Source: Flavobacterium psychrophilum (GTDB lineage Bacteria > Bacteroidota > Bacteroidia > Flavobacteriales > Flavobacteriaceae). Taken from it: a stretch of 35,824 nt of DNA. Of this stretch, positions 1-7,737 are shown in pieces. Positions within the stretch are counted from its first letter, which is position 1. Each line of letters opens with the position of its first letter. The notes beneath the pieces are model-generated. The model saw only the letters and a list, made by a program, of their open reading frames with translations, did not search any database and was not told the DNA's origin. A program made the position numbers and the translations under genes. The stretch is from positions 1 through 35,824 of the forward strand of contig CAMBHH010000006.1 of the NCBI GenBank assembly GCA_945866505.1. Reading direction: 5' to 3'.

Positions 1-2075
1 GCTTGGCTGGCATAAGAAAAGCGCTCATTACTTATTTTTAATTCATCTTCTAGTTTTTTCCTTTCCGTGACATCTTGCATGGCCCCAATCAATCTTATTG
101 CTTTGCCTTCGTCATTTCTAATGATGACTGCTTTGTCATTAACATAAGCATAAGTTCCATCTGATTTTAAAAAACGAAACTCATCTGCCCATTTGTCAAT
201 GGTCTTATCTTTTAAATGATTAATAAAATTAAGACTGCATCTTTCCATGTCTTCTGGATGCATTAAACTGCCCCATTCTGACAACAAAAGAGTATTGTTC
301 TCAACCTGATGTCCAAAAATTTTAATGTAATTTTCCCCAAAAGAAATTTTGTTAGTACCCATATCCCAATCCCAAATTACATCCGAAGTGGCTTGGCTGG
401 CATAACTAAAACGCTCATTACTTACTTTTAATTCGTCTTCAATTTTTTTAAGTTCCGTAATATTATTAAACGATACTACAGCATAAAGGAAGGTTCCTAA
501 ATCATCAAATACAGGAACCGCATCAATTAAAATCCAGACATTATCCCCATAAATAGGACGATAAACGCCCATAACTACATCTTTTACCGGCTTTAATAAT
601 TGGATTGCTTTAGGTCCAGGATGTTCCTCGGGAGGAAAATCAGAGCCGTCAGGATGAATTACTTTCCAATGTTCGTCAAACGATGTCATCCCATTCAACT
701 GATTGCTGGTCAGACCTAACATTTCGCAAGCGGTAACATTGCTTTGTAAAATTTCGAATTGAGACCCTTGTATTATAACTCCAACAGCTATATTGTCCAG
801 AATACTACGAAGCAGTTGTTTGCTCTTAAGAGTTTCTTCTTGTATTTTTTTATTTTCGGTGATATCAACGGCAAATCCAACCATCATTTCAAAAGCCCCG
901 TTTTTATCAAAAACTGGCTTCATTCTACGATTATGATAGTAAGTCAAACCTGTAAATGGACTAATCATACGCTCTTCCCATTGCATCAAATTTTTAGATG
1001 CTATGGTTTGCAAAAATCTTGCTCGTCTATCTTTCGCCGCGGAATCATCTCTGCCGGTGTGTTTTGCATATTCAAAATCATCTTTGCCTATTATAAATGC
1101 CCTAAGTTCATCGTTCTTTATGGCAGCTTGATTCAAATAAAGGTATTTATGATCTTGGTCAAATACAGCTACATCGGTTGGCATTTGATCTAGTATTTTT
1201 TCATAAAATTCTTTTTGTTGTATAAGTTTTTGTTTAGCCTCAACATAATTGGTAATGTCCCTACAACTTCCAATAATAACTTGTCTACCTTCCTTTTCTG
1301 AAAATTTTACATTGGAAGAATGCCAAACATAATGACCGTCTTTATGCAAAACGCGATATACAAGTTCCTTTTCGAAATTGCCCGTTGTAACGATTGTATT
1401 CAAATGCGCTACACACATTTCTAAATCTTCGGGATGTATAAATAATGCGATGTTTTTTCCTAGAGCTTCTTCAATTTCATGGCCAAGAAAAGTAGTCCAA
1501 TTTTTAGACACATAACTATAGACTCCATCTGAATCAATTTCATAAACGATTTCTTTTGAATTGTCTACAAATAATTCTAATTGCGCATCTTTCTCTACTA
1601 ATTTATTTGACTGAACTTTAATTTGTTCAAATGCTGCTAATTTGTAACTAATTTGTTGGGCAGCATATTCCAAGGATTTTAACTGCGAAATCGAAAGCTT
1701 TTTCGCTTTCAAATCTACAATGCAAATTGAGCCAATAACTACATTTTGAGCATCACATATAGGTAATCCCACAAAAAAATTGAAGTCGGTTCCCGAATGT
1801 TTTGAGGTATTAGATTGCTGTTTTGAGTCTTTCTTTAGGTCAAAAATTGTGATAACGGTACCCTTTTGTATAACATTCTGATTGTAAAGCAAAATCTCTT
1901 CCGGGATTGCTACGGAATCAAATCCCATTTTTGTTATGATTAGCGAATCGCTAGCATCGCGATGGGTGATAAAAGCAAACGGAACTTCACATACTTCTGA
2001 TACAAAAGTTAAGCTGTCCTTAAATGCCTGATCAAAATTGATACAGTCATAGGATGTACGAGTTTCTGGATTCAT
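1..2075 (-). CDS. GAF and multi-PAS sensor protein (3' part outside window)
   Basis: The frame is open from an ATG at 2075 to the left edge (691 codons, no stop). I translated it by hand. Residues about 1-160 look like a GAF domain (motif GFDSVAIPEEI, then a region reading VGLPICDAQNVVIGSICIVD). At least four PAS units follow, starting near residues 165, 293, 423 and 554, and a fifth begins at about 681. They carry PAC-like ends such as GSCRDITNY, GFAVDITENK and GAMQDVTERK. No transmembrane helix is visible, so the sensor part is probably cytoplasmic. The output domain lies beyond the edge; a histidine kinase is the usual partner, but that is inference. The fourth PAS and the start of the fifth are near-identical in DNA (period 390 bp), which indicates recent module duplication. 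The gene is probably monocistronic, with a promoter-like -7 box at 2133-2140. Confidence 0.85.
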   Translation of the reverse strand, partial: MNPETRTSYDCINFDQAFKDSLTFVSEVCEVPFAFITHRDASDSLIITKMGFDSVAIPEEILLYNQNVIQKGTVITIFDLKKDSKQQSNTSKHSGTDFNFFVGLPICDAQNVVIGSICIVDLKAKKLSISQLKSLEYAAQQISYKLAAFEQIKVQSNKLVEKDAQLELFVDNSKEIVYEIDSDGVYSYVSKNWTTFLGHEIEEALGKNIALFIHPEDLEMCVAHLNTIVTTGNFEKELVYRVLHKDGHYVWHSSNVKFSEKEGRQVIIGSCRDITNYVEAKQKLIQQKEFYEKILDQMPTDVAVFDQDHKYLYLNQAAIKNDELRAFIIGKDDFEYAKHTGRDDSAAKDRRARFLQTIASKNLMQWEERMISPFTGLTYYHNRRMKPVFDKNGAFEMMVGFAVDITENKKIQEETLKSKQLLRSILDNIAVGVIIQGSQFEILQSNVTACEMLGLTSNQLNGMTSFDEHWKVIHPDGSDFPPEEHPGPKAIQLLKPVKDVVMGVYRPIYGDNVWILIDAVPVFDDLGTFLYAVVSFNNITELKKIEDELKVSNERFSYASQATSDVIWDWDMGTNKISFGENYIKIFGHQVENNTLLLSEWGSLMHPEDMERCSLNFINHLKDKTIDKWADEFRFLKSDGTYAYVNDKAVIIRNDEGKAIRLIGAMQDVTERKKLEDELKISNERFSYASQ

Positions 2076-2132
2076 GTCAAGATAAGTAAGTTTGTGGGGG
2101 AACAAGCTTTCAGATTTGCTGCTTTACGGATG

Positions 2133-2140
2133 CAAAAATA
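2133..2140 (-). promoter_or_regulatory. Putative -7 promoter box of the GAF-PAS gene
   Basis: The minus strand reads TATTTTTG, an exact match to the Bacteroidota -7 consensus TAnnTTTG, about 58 nt before the ATG at 2075. I see no well-spaced -33 TTG, so only the -7 box is supported. Confidence 0.45.
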
Positions 2141-2179
2141 ACATTTATTTGTCAATTAGCTATGGTATTAACTGTCTAT

Positions 2180-2191
2180 TTGACATGTCAA
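2180..2191. promoter_or_regulatory. 12-bp perfect palindrome, possible operator
   Basis: TTGACATGTCAA is a perfect inverted repeat with no spacer, about 105 nt upstream of the GAF-PAS start codon and 40 nt upstream of its putative -7 box. It could be a dimeric regulator site. No family is assigned, and it could be chance in AT-rich DNA. Confidence 0.25.
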
Positions 2192-2308
2192 TATAGATTG
2201 CGAAATAGCATATACCCGATCCTGCAAGCACAAATAAATAAAACAGCTAGACCAATAGCGCTGGCTCGTGCCCAACATCATTAAGTTAAGGAAAATTGAC
2301 TCTAATTT

Positions 2309-2367
2309 TGTCATTTCGACGGAGGAGAAATCACATAACGTGAGCAACTAACTTGCGATTCTTCCTT
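2309..2367. repeat. Flavobacterial intergenic palindromic repeat (REP-like)
   Basis: The segment begins TGTCATTTCGACGGAGGAG and folds imperfectly: AGGAGAAATC (2323-2332) against GATTCTTCCT (2357-2366). Sequences of the form TGTCATTTCGACnnAGGAG recur between genes in Flavobacteriia as I recall them, so I call it an interspersed repeat. The GGAGGAG inside it is not a ribosome binding site because no open frame follows. The rest of 2076-2660 holds the palindromes listed here and no credible gene. Confidence 0.5.
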
Positions 2368-2534
2368 AGTCAGACACGACCGAAGCGAACTGGTGAAGCA
2401 ATTACAAATAAAGATTAACGAATTGACGCCTATCTTTGTGCCTCTTTGTGAAAAAAAACAAGCAAAAAAAACCGCCAATCAAAGGTCTTAATTATATATG
2501 ACAAGCCTTTAATTATACAATTTCTATTAAGAAA

Positions 2535-2619
2535 CACAGATGACACGTATTCTAACTGATAAAAACCTATTTTTAAAAACAAATCAGCGCAAATCCGTTT
2601 TATCTGCGTCATCCGTGTG
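2535..2619. repeat. Imperfect inverted repeat in the 2076-2695 spacer
   Basis: CACAGATGAC (from 2535) and GTCATCCGTGTG (to 2619) form imperfect arms around an AT-rich centre. The wording (...ATCTGCGTCATCCGTGTG...) resembles a common Bacteroidota intergenic repeat. Short open frames across it have no recognisable protein content. Confidence 0.35.
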
Positions 2620-2660
2620 CCATTACTGAATTACTGGTTCGCGTAGCGGACAGCCGTAAA

Positions 2661-2690
2661 AACAAAAAAAAAACCGCCTTTCGGCGGTTT
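2661..2690 (-). terminator. Rho-independent terminator of the 229-aa gene
   Basis: On the minus strand AAACCGCC-GAAA-GGCGGTTT forms an 8-bp stem with a GAAA tetraloop, followed by a T-rich tract (complement of the A run at 2661-2673). It starts 5 nt after the stop codon of the gene ending at 2696. Confidence 0.9.
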
Positions 2691-2695
2691 CAATT

Positions 2696-3385
2696 TTAAG
2701 CAGTAGGAGTAGGCACATCGCCAGCTCCACCATTCCCCGAGCGCATACGCTCAATAATTTTTGTAATCGTATATTCCTTCGCTTTCGGCGTTCCTTTGTA
2801 CATAATTTTCCCATCATTCGCAATCTCAGCAACATAATCATACAAAGCATCGTACTCCGCCTTATTCACAATATACAAATCCGAAACCTTATTTTTAACC
2901 TCATTCTGCAACACATTCTGTACCTCCAGATAATCTCGATCAGCCGTCAAAGTCACCGCAAAATTTGCAGCCATACCCTTGCTAATCAAAGCAGCTGCAT
3001 TAATTTCAATCAATTCAACAACACCAGCAATTTTAGCGATAGCACCCTCAATATTACGAGCAGTCAAATCTTTTTTCACTTGACTCAAAATTTTAGTTTC
3101 AAGGTTACACTTTTTAAAATAGCTACTCAAAAAATTAAACTCAACATTCACACTATCAGCCTTCAAATACAAATTCGCAGTAGCCTGCTTCTGCGCTTCG
3201 GTTAGCACCAATGCCCCCTGAATCTGCTTTACTGTTGTAATTTGCGATTCAAACCCAACCAAATATTCCGGAGTATACTCCGCAAATCTAGTTACCAATT
3301 CTTCCCGGTCTCTAATAAAACTTGTTTTAATAAACAAAGCACCCGGTAAATACTCTTCCTGCAAAAATTGTTTTCCTTTACTCAT
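2696..3385 (-). CDS. Unrecognised 229-aa cytoplasmic protein
   Basis: I do not recognise the family. The protein has no signal peptide and no transmembrane segment. It looks mainly alpha-helical: the middle (about residues 50-150) is rich in A, I, L, K and E, for example EAQKQATANLYLKAD and IEGAIAKIAGVVELIEINAAAL. The tail is short, flexible and Gly/Pro rich (GNGGAGDVPTPTA). A single Cys is present in FKKCNLETK. The ATG at 3385 has no strong Shine-Dalgarno site, as is normal here. A promoter (3443-3474) and a clean terminator (2661-2690) bracket it, so it is probably a real, single-gene transcript despite no identified function. Its neighbours on both sides are repeat-rich DNA, which fits an accessory gene in a core region. 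Confidence 0.75.
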   Translation of the reverse strand: MSKGKQFLQEEYLPGALFIKTSFIRDREELVTRFAEYTPEYLVGFESQITTVKQIQGALVLTEAQKQATANLYLKADSVNVEFNFLSSYFKKCNLETKILSQVKKDLTARNIEGAIAKIAGVVELIEINAAALISKGMAANFAVTLTADRDYLEVQNVLQNEVKNKVSDLYIVNKAEYDALYDYVAEIANDGKIMYKGTPKAKEYTITKIIERMRSGNGGAGDVPTPTA

Positions 3386-3442
3386 ACCTTTAAATAATTA
3401 AATTAAACTATATTTCCCAAACTCCACAACAAAGTGATTAAG

Positions 3443-3474
3443 CAAAGCTAAAGTAAAAAACAAAATAATACCAA
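3443..3474 (-). promoter_or_regulatory. Putative promoter of the 229-aa gene
   Basis: The minus strand has TTG (3472-3474), a 21-nt spacer, then TAGCTTTG (3443-3450), matching TTG-N(17-23)-TAnnTTTG. The predicted leader is about 50 nt to the ATG at 3385. Confidence 0.6.
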
Positions 3475-3843
3475 CCAAATAGTAAGAATAAAATTATTTT
3501 TCATCACTTAAAGTACAAAGAATCAATTAGTGTCGTTTTGTAACAATTATCTATTTAATAGCACCACATAACACATATAAGCGATTCAATCAAAAACTTA
3601 AATGTACTTAAATGCCTTATATGGTAAAAAAAACGACAATACTTTGTTCTCATTCTTTATTTTATAAAAAACACAAATAAAATCATCGTTTACCAATACT
3701 TAATCGCCACAATAGCAATGGTATTGGCTACAAAAGAACCAAAAAAGCCCACTAAAAACCTATTTACCTCAATCAACAAAAATGAGTAAACCACTCCCGA
3801 ACTTCCGCAGCAAACGCAAAGCGTGGGAATGGTCACTAACACA

Positions 3844-4029
3844 GTCCATTTGGTAATTAATAAGGTACTTTTAAAAAAAAGCAACGTCCATTGGCATATT
3901 TCAGGGTCCTTTTCAAAAAAAACAACGTCCATTTCATCATTTACAACGTCCATTTCAAAAAAAGCAGCGTCCGTGTGTATATTTCGTGGTCCATTAGCAT
4001 ATTTCAGCGTCCAAGCCAATAAAATAAAG
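3844..4029. repeat. Degenerate 20-21 bp tandem repeat, nine units
   Basis: Units begin GTCC (once GTAC) at 3844, 3865, 3886, 3906, 3927, 3948, 3969, 3989 and 4009, a spacing of 21,21,20,21,21,21,20,20. Most units read GTCCATTT followed by one of two bodies: an A-rich run (...CAAAAAAA-CAAC) or ...CATATTTCAG. GTCCATTGGCATATTTCAG (3886-3904) recurs as GTCCATTAGCATATTTCAG (3989-4007). The 20-nt units break any reading frame, so the frames across it (heptad-like DVVFFEM on the minus strand) are by-products. The rest of 3386-4132 is AT-rich with no gene that I can support. Confidence 0.8.
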
Positions 4030-4132
4030 GGTTCTTCTAAAAAACAAAATCGATGTTCCAAGAAAAAGCCTGCCATTTTAAATCTAGTGTACAAACGGAT
4101 TTTAATATTTTAGTATATGCTTTAAATCTTTG

Positions 4133-4140
4133 TATCTTTG
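4133..4140 (+). promoter_or_regulatory. Putative -7 box of dnaG
   Basis: TATCTTTG matches TAnnTTTG and lies 30 nt before the TTG start at 4170. The -33 region (about 4108-4112, TTTTAG) is a weak match. The box sits inside the longer in-frame extension that begins at 4053, which argues against that earlier start. Confidence 0.5.
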
Positions 4141-4156
4141 AATTTTTACAATACTT

Positions 4157-4163
4157 AGGAGGA
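4157..4163 (+). promoter_or_regulatory. Strong Shine-Dalgarno site of dnaG
   Basis: AGGAGGA lies 7 nt before the TTG at 4170. It complements the CCUCCU of the 16S rRNA tail over six bases (AGGAGG). It decides the start codon, because the frame has an ATG upstream (4053) but family homology begins at this TTG. Nearly all other start sites in the window lack such a site. Confidence 0.85.
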
Positions 4164-4169
4164 AACAAA

Positions 4170-6158
4170 TTGATTTCAAAAAACACCATAGATACCGTTT
4201 TCGAAACTGCCCGCGTTGAGGAAGTCATTGGGGATTTTGTACAATTAAAACGCGCTGGAAGCAACTTCAAAGGCTTGAGTCCATTTTCAGACGAGCGTTC
4301 ACCCTCATTTATGGTGTCACCAGCCAAAGGAATTTGGAAAGATTTCAGCTCGGGAAAAGGCGGAAATGCAGTAGCTTTCTTGATGGAACATTCCCATTTT
4401 ACTTATCCAGAAGCCATTCGGTTTTTGGCCAAAAAATACAACATCGAAATCGAAGAAACAGAACAAACCGATGAAGAAAAAGCCAATACCGATGTGCGCG
4501 AAAGTATGTATTTAGTTTCTGAATTTGCTAAAGATTATTTTCACAACACCCTTTTACATTCCGAAGAAGGCAAAGCCATTGGGCTTTCTTATTTCAAAGA
4601 AAGAGGATTTACTAGCGAAACGATAAAGAAATTTGCGCTTGGTTATTCATCTGAAACTTGGGATGCTTTCACCAAAGAAGCTTTAGGAAAAGGCTATAAA
4701 TTAGAGTTTCTAGAAAGCACTGGTTTAACAATTCCGAAAGAAGATAGACCTTTCGACCGTTTCAAAGGAAGAGTGATGTTTCCCATTCAAAGTATGTCGG
4801 GAAGGATTTTGGGTTTTGGAGGAAGAATTCTAACCAATGACAAAAAAGCGGCAAAATACCTCAATTCACCCGAAAGTGAAATTTACCACAAGAGTAAAGT
4901 ATTATATGGAATTTTTCAAGCCAAACAAGCCATTGCCAAAGAAAACAATTGTTATTTAGTCGAAGGGTATACCGATGTAATTCAGTTCAATCAAGCGGGT
5001 ATAGAAAATGTAGTCGCTTCGTCGGGAACGGCTTTGACACCAGACCAAATCCGATTAATCAATAGATTAACAAAAAACATTACTGTACTTTTTGACGGTG
5101 ATGCCGCTGGATTGCGCGCTTCTGTTCGTGGAATCGACTTGATTCTCGAAGAAGGAATGAACGTAAAAGTATGTGCTTTCCCTGATGGCGAAGATCCGGA
5201 TAGTTTTGCTAAGAAAACACCTTATGAAGAATTGGTCAAGTATCTTAATGAAAATTCCAAGGATTTTATCCAGTTCAAAGCCTCTTTGTTGATGAATGAT
5301 GCCAAAAATGACCCCATTAAAAAAGCGGATTTAATTCGGGATATGGTGGTGAGTATTTCTAAAATCCCAGACCGGATTCAGCGGGAAATCTACATTCAGG
5401 AATGTTCTCGAATTATGGATATTTCAGAGCAAGTTTTGGTGAGCACTTTGGCACAATTAGTTCAAAAAGACATTTCTGAACTTGGAAAAAAACAAAAAAA
5501 TCCCGCAGCTTCGGGACAAAAAGCTTTTGAAGTTGTCAAAAACGAAACGCCAATTCAGATCCAAAAAGTTGATATTCTTTATGGTTTAGAAAGAAAAATT
5601 ATTGAAATTCTTTTGCTGTACGGCAATAAAACGGAGGAATTTGAAGATGTACTTCTGAAAACAAATGAAGCTGGGGAAATCGAAGATGTAATTGAAAAGA
5701 AAGAGTACAAAGTATTTCAACGCATTTATTTGAGTTTACAAGAAGACGAAGTCGAACTCGCAAATCCGTTGTTCAGGGATATTTACAACAACTTGATAAA
5801 CTATTTTAATCAAAGCGAAAATTTTAGCATCGAACAGTATTTAATGCATTTACATCCTGACTTTGCTCAGGAAGTAACCGATATTTTGATGGCGGACGAA
5901 AAAGCAGTATTGCATAATTGGGAAGGACAAAATATTTTTCCCAAAACAAAAGACCAAACCATAAATCAATATGTTTCTGAAACTATCCTAACTTTACGAT
6001 GGTATTTGGTCGATCGAATCATCGAAGAAATAAAAAGCTCAATATCATCAGAACCTGATTCTGATAACATTGAGCCTTTATCTATGGCTATGGATTATTC
6101 TAAACTTATCAATTCCTTTTCGAAAAAACTAGGACGAGTAATGTCGCGATACAATTAA
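4170..6158 (+). CDS. dnaG: DNA primase DnaG
   Basis: Synthesises RNA primers at the replication fork. The TTG start (662 aa) is chosen because AGGAGGA precedes it and MISKNTIDTVFETARVEEVIGDF is where family similarity begins. Domains in order: an N-terminal CHC2-type zinc-binding fold (about 1-100); a catalytic RNA-polymerase core with Toprim motifs EGYTDV (265-270), DGDAAG (309-314) and PDGEDPD; and a C-terminal helicase-interaction region (about 450-662), weakly conserved. Oddity: all four usual zinc ligands are replaced. The CPFH position reads S37-P-F-S40, and the second pair reads D58-F-S-S61. The flanking motif (SPSFMVSPAKG...GGNAVAFLME) is intact, so the fold is probably kept without zinc. 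The gene converges on the response regulator, and the two stop codons overlap by 3 nt. Confidence 0.97.
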   Translation: MISKNTIDTVFETARVEEVIGDFVQLKRAGSNFKGLSPFSDERSPSFMVSPAKGIWKDFSSGKGGNAVAFLMEHSHFTYPEAIRFLAKKYNIEIEETEQTDEEKANTDVRESMYLVSEFAKDYFHNTLLHSEEGKAIGLSYFKERGFTSETIKKFALGYSSETWDAFTKEALGKGYKLEFLESTGLTIPKEDRPFDRFKGRVMFPIQSMSGRILGFGGRILTNDKKAAKYLNSPESEIYHKSKVLYGIFQAKQAIAKENNCYLVEGYTDVIQFNQAGIENVVASSGTALTPDQIRLINRLTKNITVLFDGDAAGLRASVRGIDLILEEGMNVKVCAFPDGEDPDSFAKKTPYEELVKYLNENSKDFIQFKASLLMNDAKNDPIKKADLIRDMVVSISKIPDRIQREIYIQECSRIMDISEQVLVSTLAQLVQKDISELGKKQKNPAASGQKAFEVVKNETPIQIQKVDILYGLERKIIEILLLYGNKTEEFEDVLLKTNEAGEIEDVIEKKEYKVFQRIYLSLQEDEVELANPLFRDIYNNLINYFNQSENFSIEQYLMHLHPDFAQEVTDILMADEKAVLHNWEGQNIFPKTKDQTINQYVSETILTLRWYLVDRIIEEIKSSISSEPDSDNIEPLSMAMDYSKLINSFSKKLGRVMSRYN

Positions 6159-6784
6159 ACGATTTCTAGTGTTTTGGCTTTGTTAACCAAATCTACTAAA
6201 TTAGTAACGTTCAATTTTTGCAATAGTCTTAGTTTGTAAGTACTTATTGTTTTCTCGTTGAGACCTAAAATTTTGGCAACCTCATTGTTTTTCTTACCGT
6301 CACTCAAATAACGTAGCACCTCTACTTCGCGATTAGAAAGTTTACGGTACAAACGCTCGCTTTTATTTTGCTTCGCAATTAGAGCCATATTTTTCTTTAC
6401 GGTTTCGTCAATGATAATTTTACCTTGATTCACTTTGATAATTGCCTGACCCAAAGTTTCTAGTTTTTCTTTTTGAGAAACGAATCCAGCAACACCTGCT
6501 TTTATAGCGTTTGGCGCATAAATTTGCTCTGAAAGATCACTAAATATAATAATTTTGGTTTTAGGAAAATTTTTCAAGATATTTTTAACTTCAAAAATAC
6601 TAGAAAGACCTTCTAATTCAAGATCCAAAATCAAGACATCAATCTCCTTAGTAAGGAGAATATCTCTTACCATTAAAAAATTCCCTACATTGGCGACTAT
6701 TGAGATACCGTCGTGATCTTTAAAATACGATTTTACCCCGAAATGCACAACCGGATGGTTATTTGCGAAACAAACTTTTATCAT
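6155..6784 (-). CDS. NarL/LuxR-type response regulator with atypical acidic pocket
   Basis: 209 aa. The receiver domain spans about 1-120, with the phospho-acceptor D54 in LILDLELEG, a Ser in the Thr/Ser position (IIFSDLSEQ) and Lys in GFVSQKEK. A LuxR-type helix-turn-helix spans about 145-205 (LSNREVEVLRYLSDG...KTISTYKLRLLQKL). It is therefore a DNA-binding regulator. Oddity: the pair of acidic residues that normally bind Mg2+ near the N-terminus is N8-N9 (CFANNHP), so phosphorylation may be weak or absent. No histidine kinase is adjacent. It lies 89 nt downstream of nadE on the same strand, with only a weak AT hairpin between them. Confidence 0.92.
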   Translation of the reverse strand: MIKVCFANNHPVVHFGVKSYFKDHDGISIVANVGNFLMVRDILLTKEIDVLILDLELEGLSSIFEVKNILKNFPKTKIIIFSDLSEQIYAPNAIKAGVAGFVSQKEKLETLGQAIIKVNQGKIIIDETVKKNMALIAKQNKSERLYRKLSNREVEVLRYLSDGKKNNEVAKILGLNEKTISTYKLRLLQKLNVTNLVDLVNKAKTLEIV

Positions 6785-6827
6785 AATATTAATTTTTAAA
6801 ATTGCCTATATTTTAACAATTAGTAAA

Positions 6828-6849
6828 ATTAATAAAAAAATTTATTAAT
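6828..6849 (-). terminator. Weak AT-rich hairpin downstream of nadE
   Basis: ATTAATAAA (6828-6836) and TTTATTAAT (6841-6849) make a 9-bp stem with a 4-nt loop, followed on the minus strand by TTTTAC. It is pure AT, so termination would be leaky at best. It lies 25 nt after the nadE stop. Confidence 0.3.
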
Positions 6850-6873
6850 CCCACAAAAAATATTAGAAAAATA

Positions 6874-7680
6874 CTACTTAATATCGTTTGCGATAAAACA
6901 AACTGGAATTTCATTCATTTTATGCTGGTTTATGGAATTCAATTTCTTATAAATATCGAACACGATTTTTTCCCTTCCTGAAAAATTTTCGCTGATTTTT
7001 CCCTTTTCATCCTCCAGCATCGCCCACTCTAGTTCATCATAACTAGCACCTAATTGATCTTCATCTGTTCGGTCATCACCAAATAATCCGTCGGTTGGTG
7101 ATGCCTCTAAAATAGAGTTTGGAATTTGCAGATATTTGCCCAAAGCATACACATCCGATTTCATCAAATCTGCAATTGGACTTACATCTACTCCTCCATC
7201 GCCGTATTTTGTGTAAAAACCAACTCCAAAATCTTCCACTTTATTTCCTGTACCAGCAACTAAATAACCATGAATCCCTGCAAAATAATACAAAGTGGTC
7301 ATTCGCATACGAGCTCGAGTATTGGCTAAAGACAAATTTACTTTGTCTACATCGGAAACAACAGGAACAATAGTTTTAAAAGTTTCAAAAAACGGAGTCA
7401 AATCGGCTTTAATAGTAGAAACGTTTGGAAATCTTTTTTTCAATTGTTCAATATGCTCACGACCACGGCTTACGTGACTTGGCGCTTGATGAATAGGCAT
7501 TTCGACACATAAAGTTGGCAAACCAGTTTGCGCACAAAGCGTCGAAGTAACTGCCGAATCGACTCCACCAGAAATCCCTACAACAAAACCATTTACTTTT
7601 GCGTTCTCAGCATAGGTTTTTAACCAATTGACAATATGAATATTTACTTTTTCGACTTGTAGTGTACTTATTTTAGACAT
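6874..7680 (-). CDS. nadE: NAD+ synthase, ammonia-dependent
   Basis: Converts deamido-NAD+ to NAD+ with ATP and ammonia, the last step of NAD biosynthesis. The 268-aa form starting MSKISTLQVEKV is preferred; a longer frame to 7722 would run through the promoter region. The ATP-pyrophosphatase loop SGGVDS is at residues 37-42. Other family motifs present are GTGNKVEDFGVGFYTKYGDGG, DLMKSDVYALGK and PTDGLFGDDRTDE. There is no glutaminase (nitrilase) domain, so it is the short ammonia-using type. It is divergent from gldB, sharing a 150-bp regulatory region. Confidence 0.96.
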   Translation of the reverse strand: MSKISTLQVEKVNIHIVNWLKTYAENAKVNGFVVGISGGVDSAVTSTLCAQTGLPTLCVEMPIHQAPSHVSRGREHIEQLKKRFPNVSTIKADLTPFFETFKTIVPVVSDVDKVNLSLANTRARMRMTTLYYFAGIHGYLVAGTGNKVEDFGVGFYTKYGDGGVDVSPIADLMKSDVYALGKYLQIPNSILEASPTDGLFGDDRTDEDQLGASYDELEWAMLEDEKGKISENFSGREKIVFDIYKKLNSINQHKMNEIPVCFIANDIK

Positions 7681-7685
7681 AATAG

Positions 7686-7719
7686 TTTGGGTTTTTAAAA
7701 TGAAGGTATTGTATATTTG
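7686..7719 (+). promoter_or_regulatory. Putative promoter of gldB-gldC
   Basis: TTTG (7686-7689), a 22-nt spacer, then TATATTTG (7712-7719) fits the Bacteroidota consensus. Transcription would start near 7726 and give a leader of about 100 nt that carries the palindromic repeat at 7738-7816. Confidence 0.6.
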
Positions 7720-7727
7720 CAAAAATA
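7720..7727 (-). promoter_or_regulatory. Putative -7 box of nadE
   Basis: The minus strand reads TATTTTTG, matching TAnnTTTG, and directly abuts the gldB -7 box on the other strand. The leader to the nadE ATG would be about 33 nt. No good -33 box was seen. Confidence 0.5.
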
Positions 7728-7737
7728 ATAATTTTCA

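Noticed and set aside
759..1193. 144-aa plus-strand frame
   Set aside because: It is antisense to the continuous GAF-PAS coding frame and has no recognisable content.
2319..2327. GGAGGAG as a ribosome binding site
   Set aside because: It belongs to the dispersed repeat at 2309-2367 and no open frame follows at a suitable distance.
2430..2850. Small open frames in the spacer (minus strand, 2430-2612 and 2623-2850)
   Set aside because: One covers intergenic repeats; the other overlaps the terminator and the 229-aa gene in another frame.
3844..4029. CRISPR array
   Set aside because: The units are contiguous 20-21 bp repeats with no unique spacers, and no cas genes are near.
3690..4113. Open frames on both strands across 3690-4113
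   Set aside because: They lie over the periodic repeat; the 20-nt units shift the frame and the protein text is low-complexity.
4053..4169. N-terminal extension of dnaG from the ATG at 4053
   Set aside because: It contains the predicted -7 box and the Shine-Dalgarno site, and its residues do not resemble a primase. The TTG at 4170 fits.
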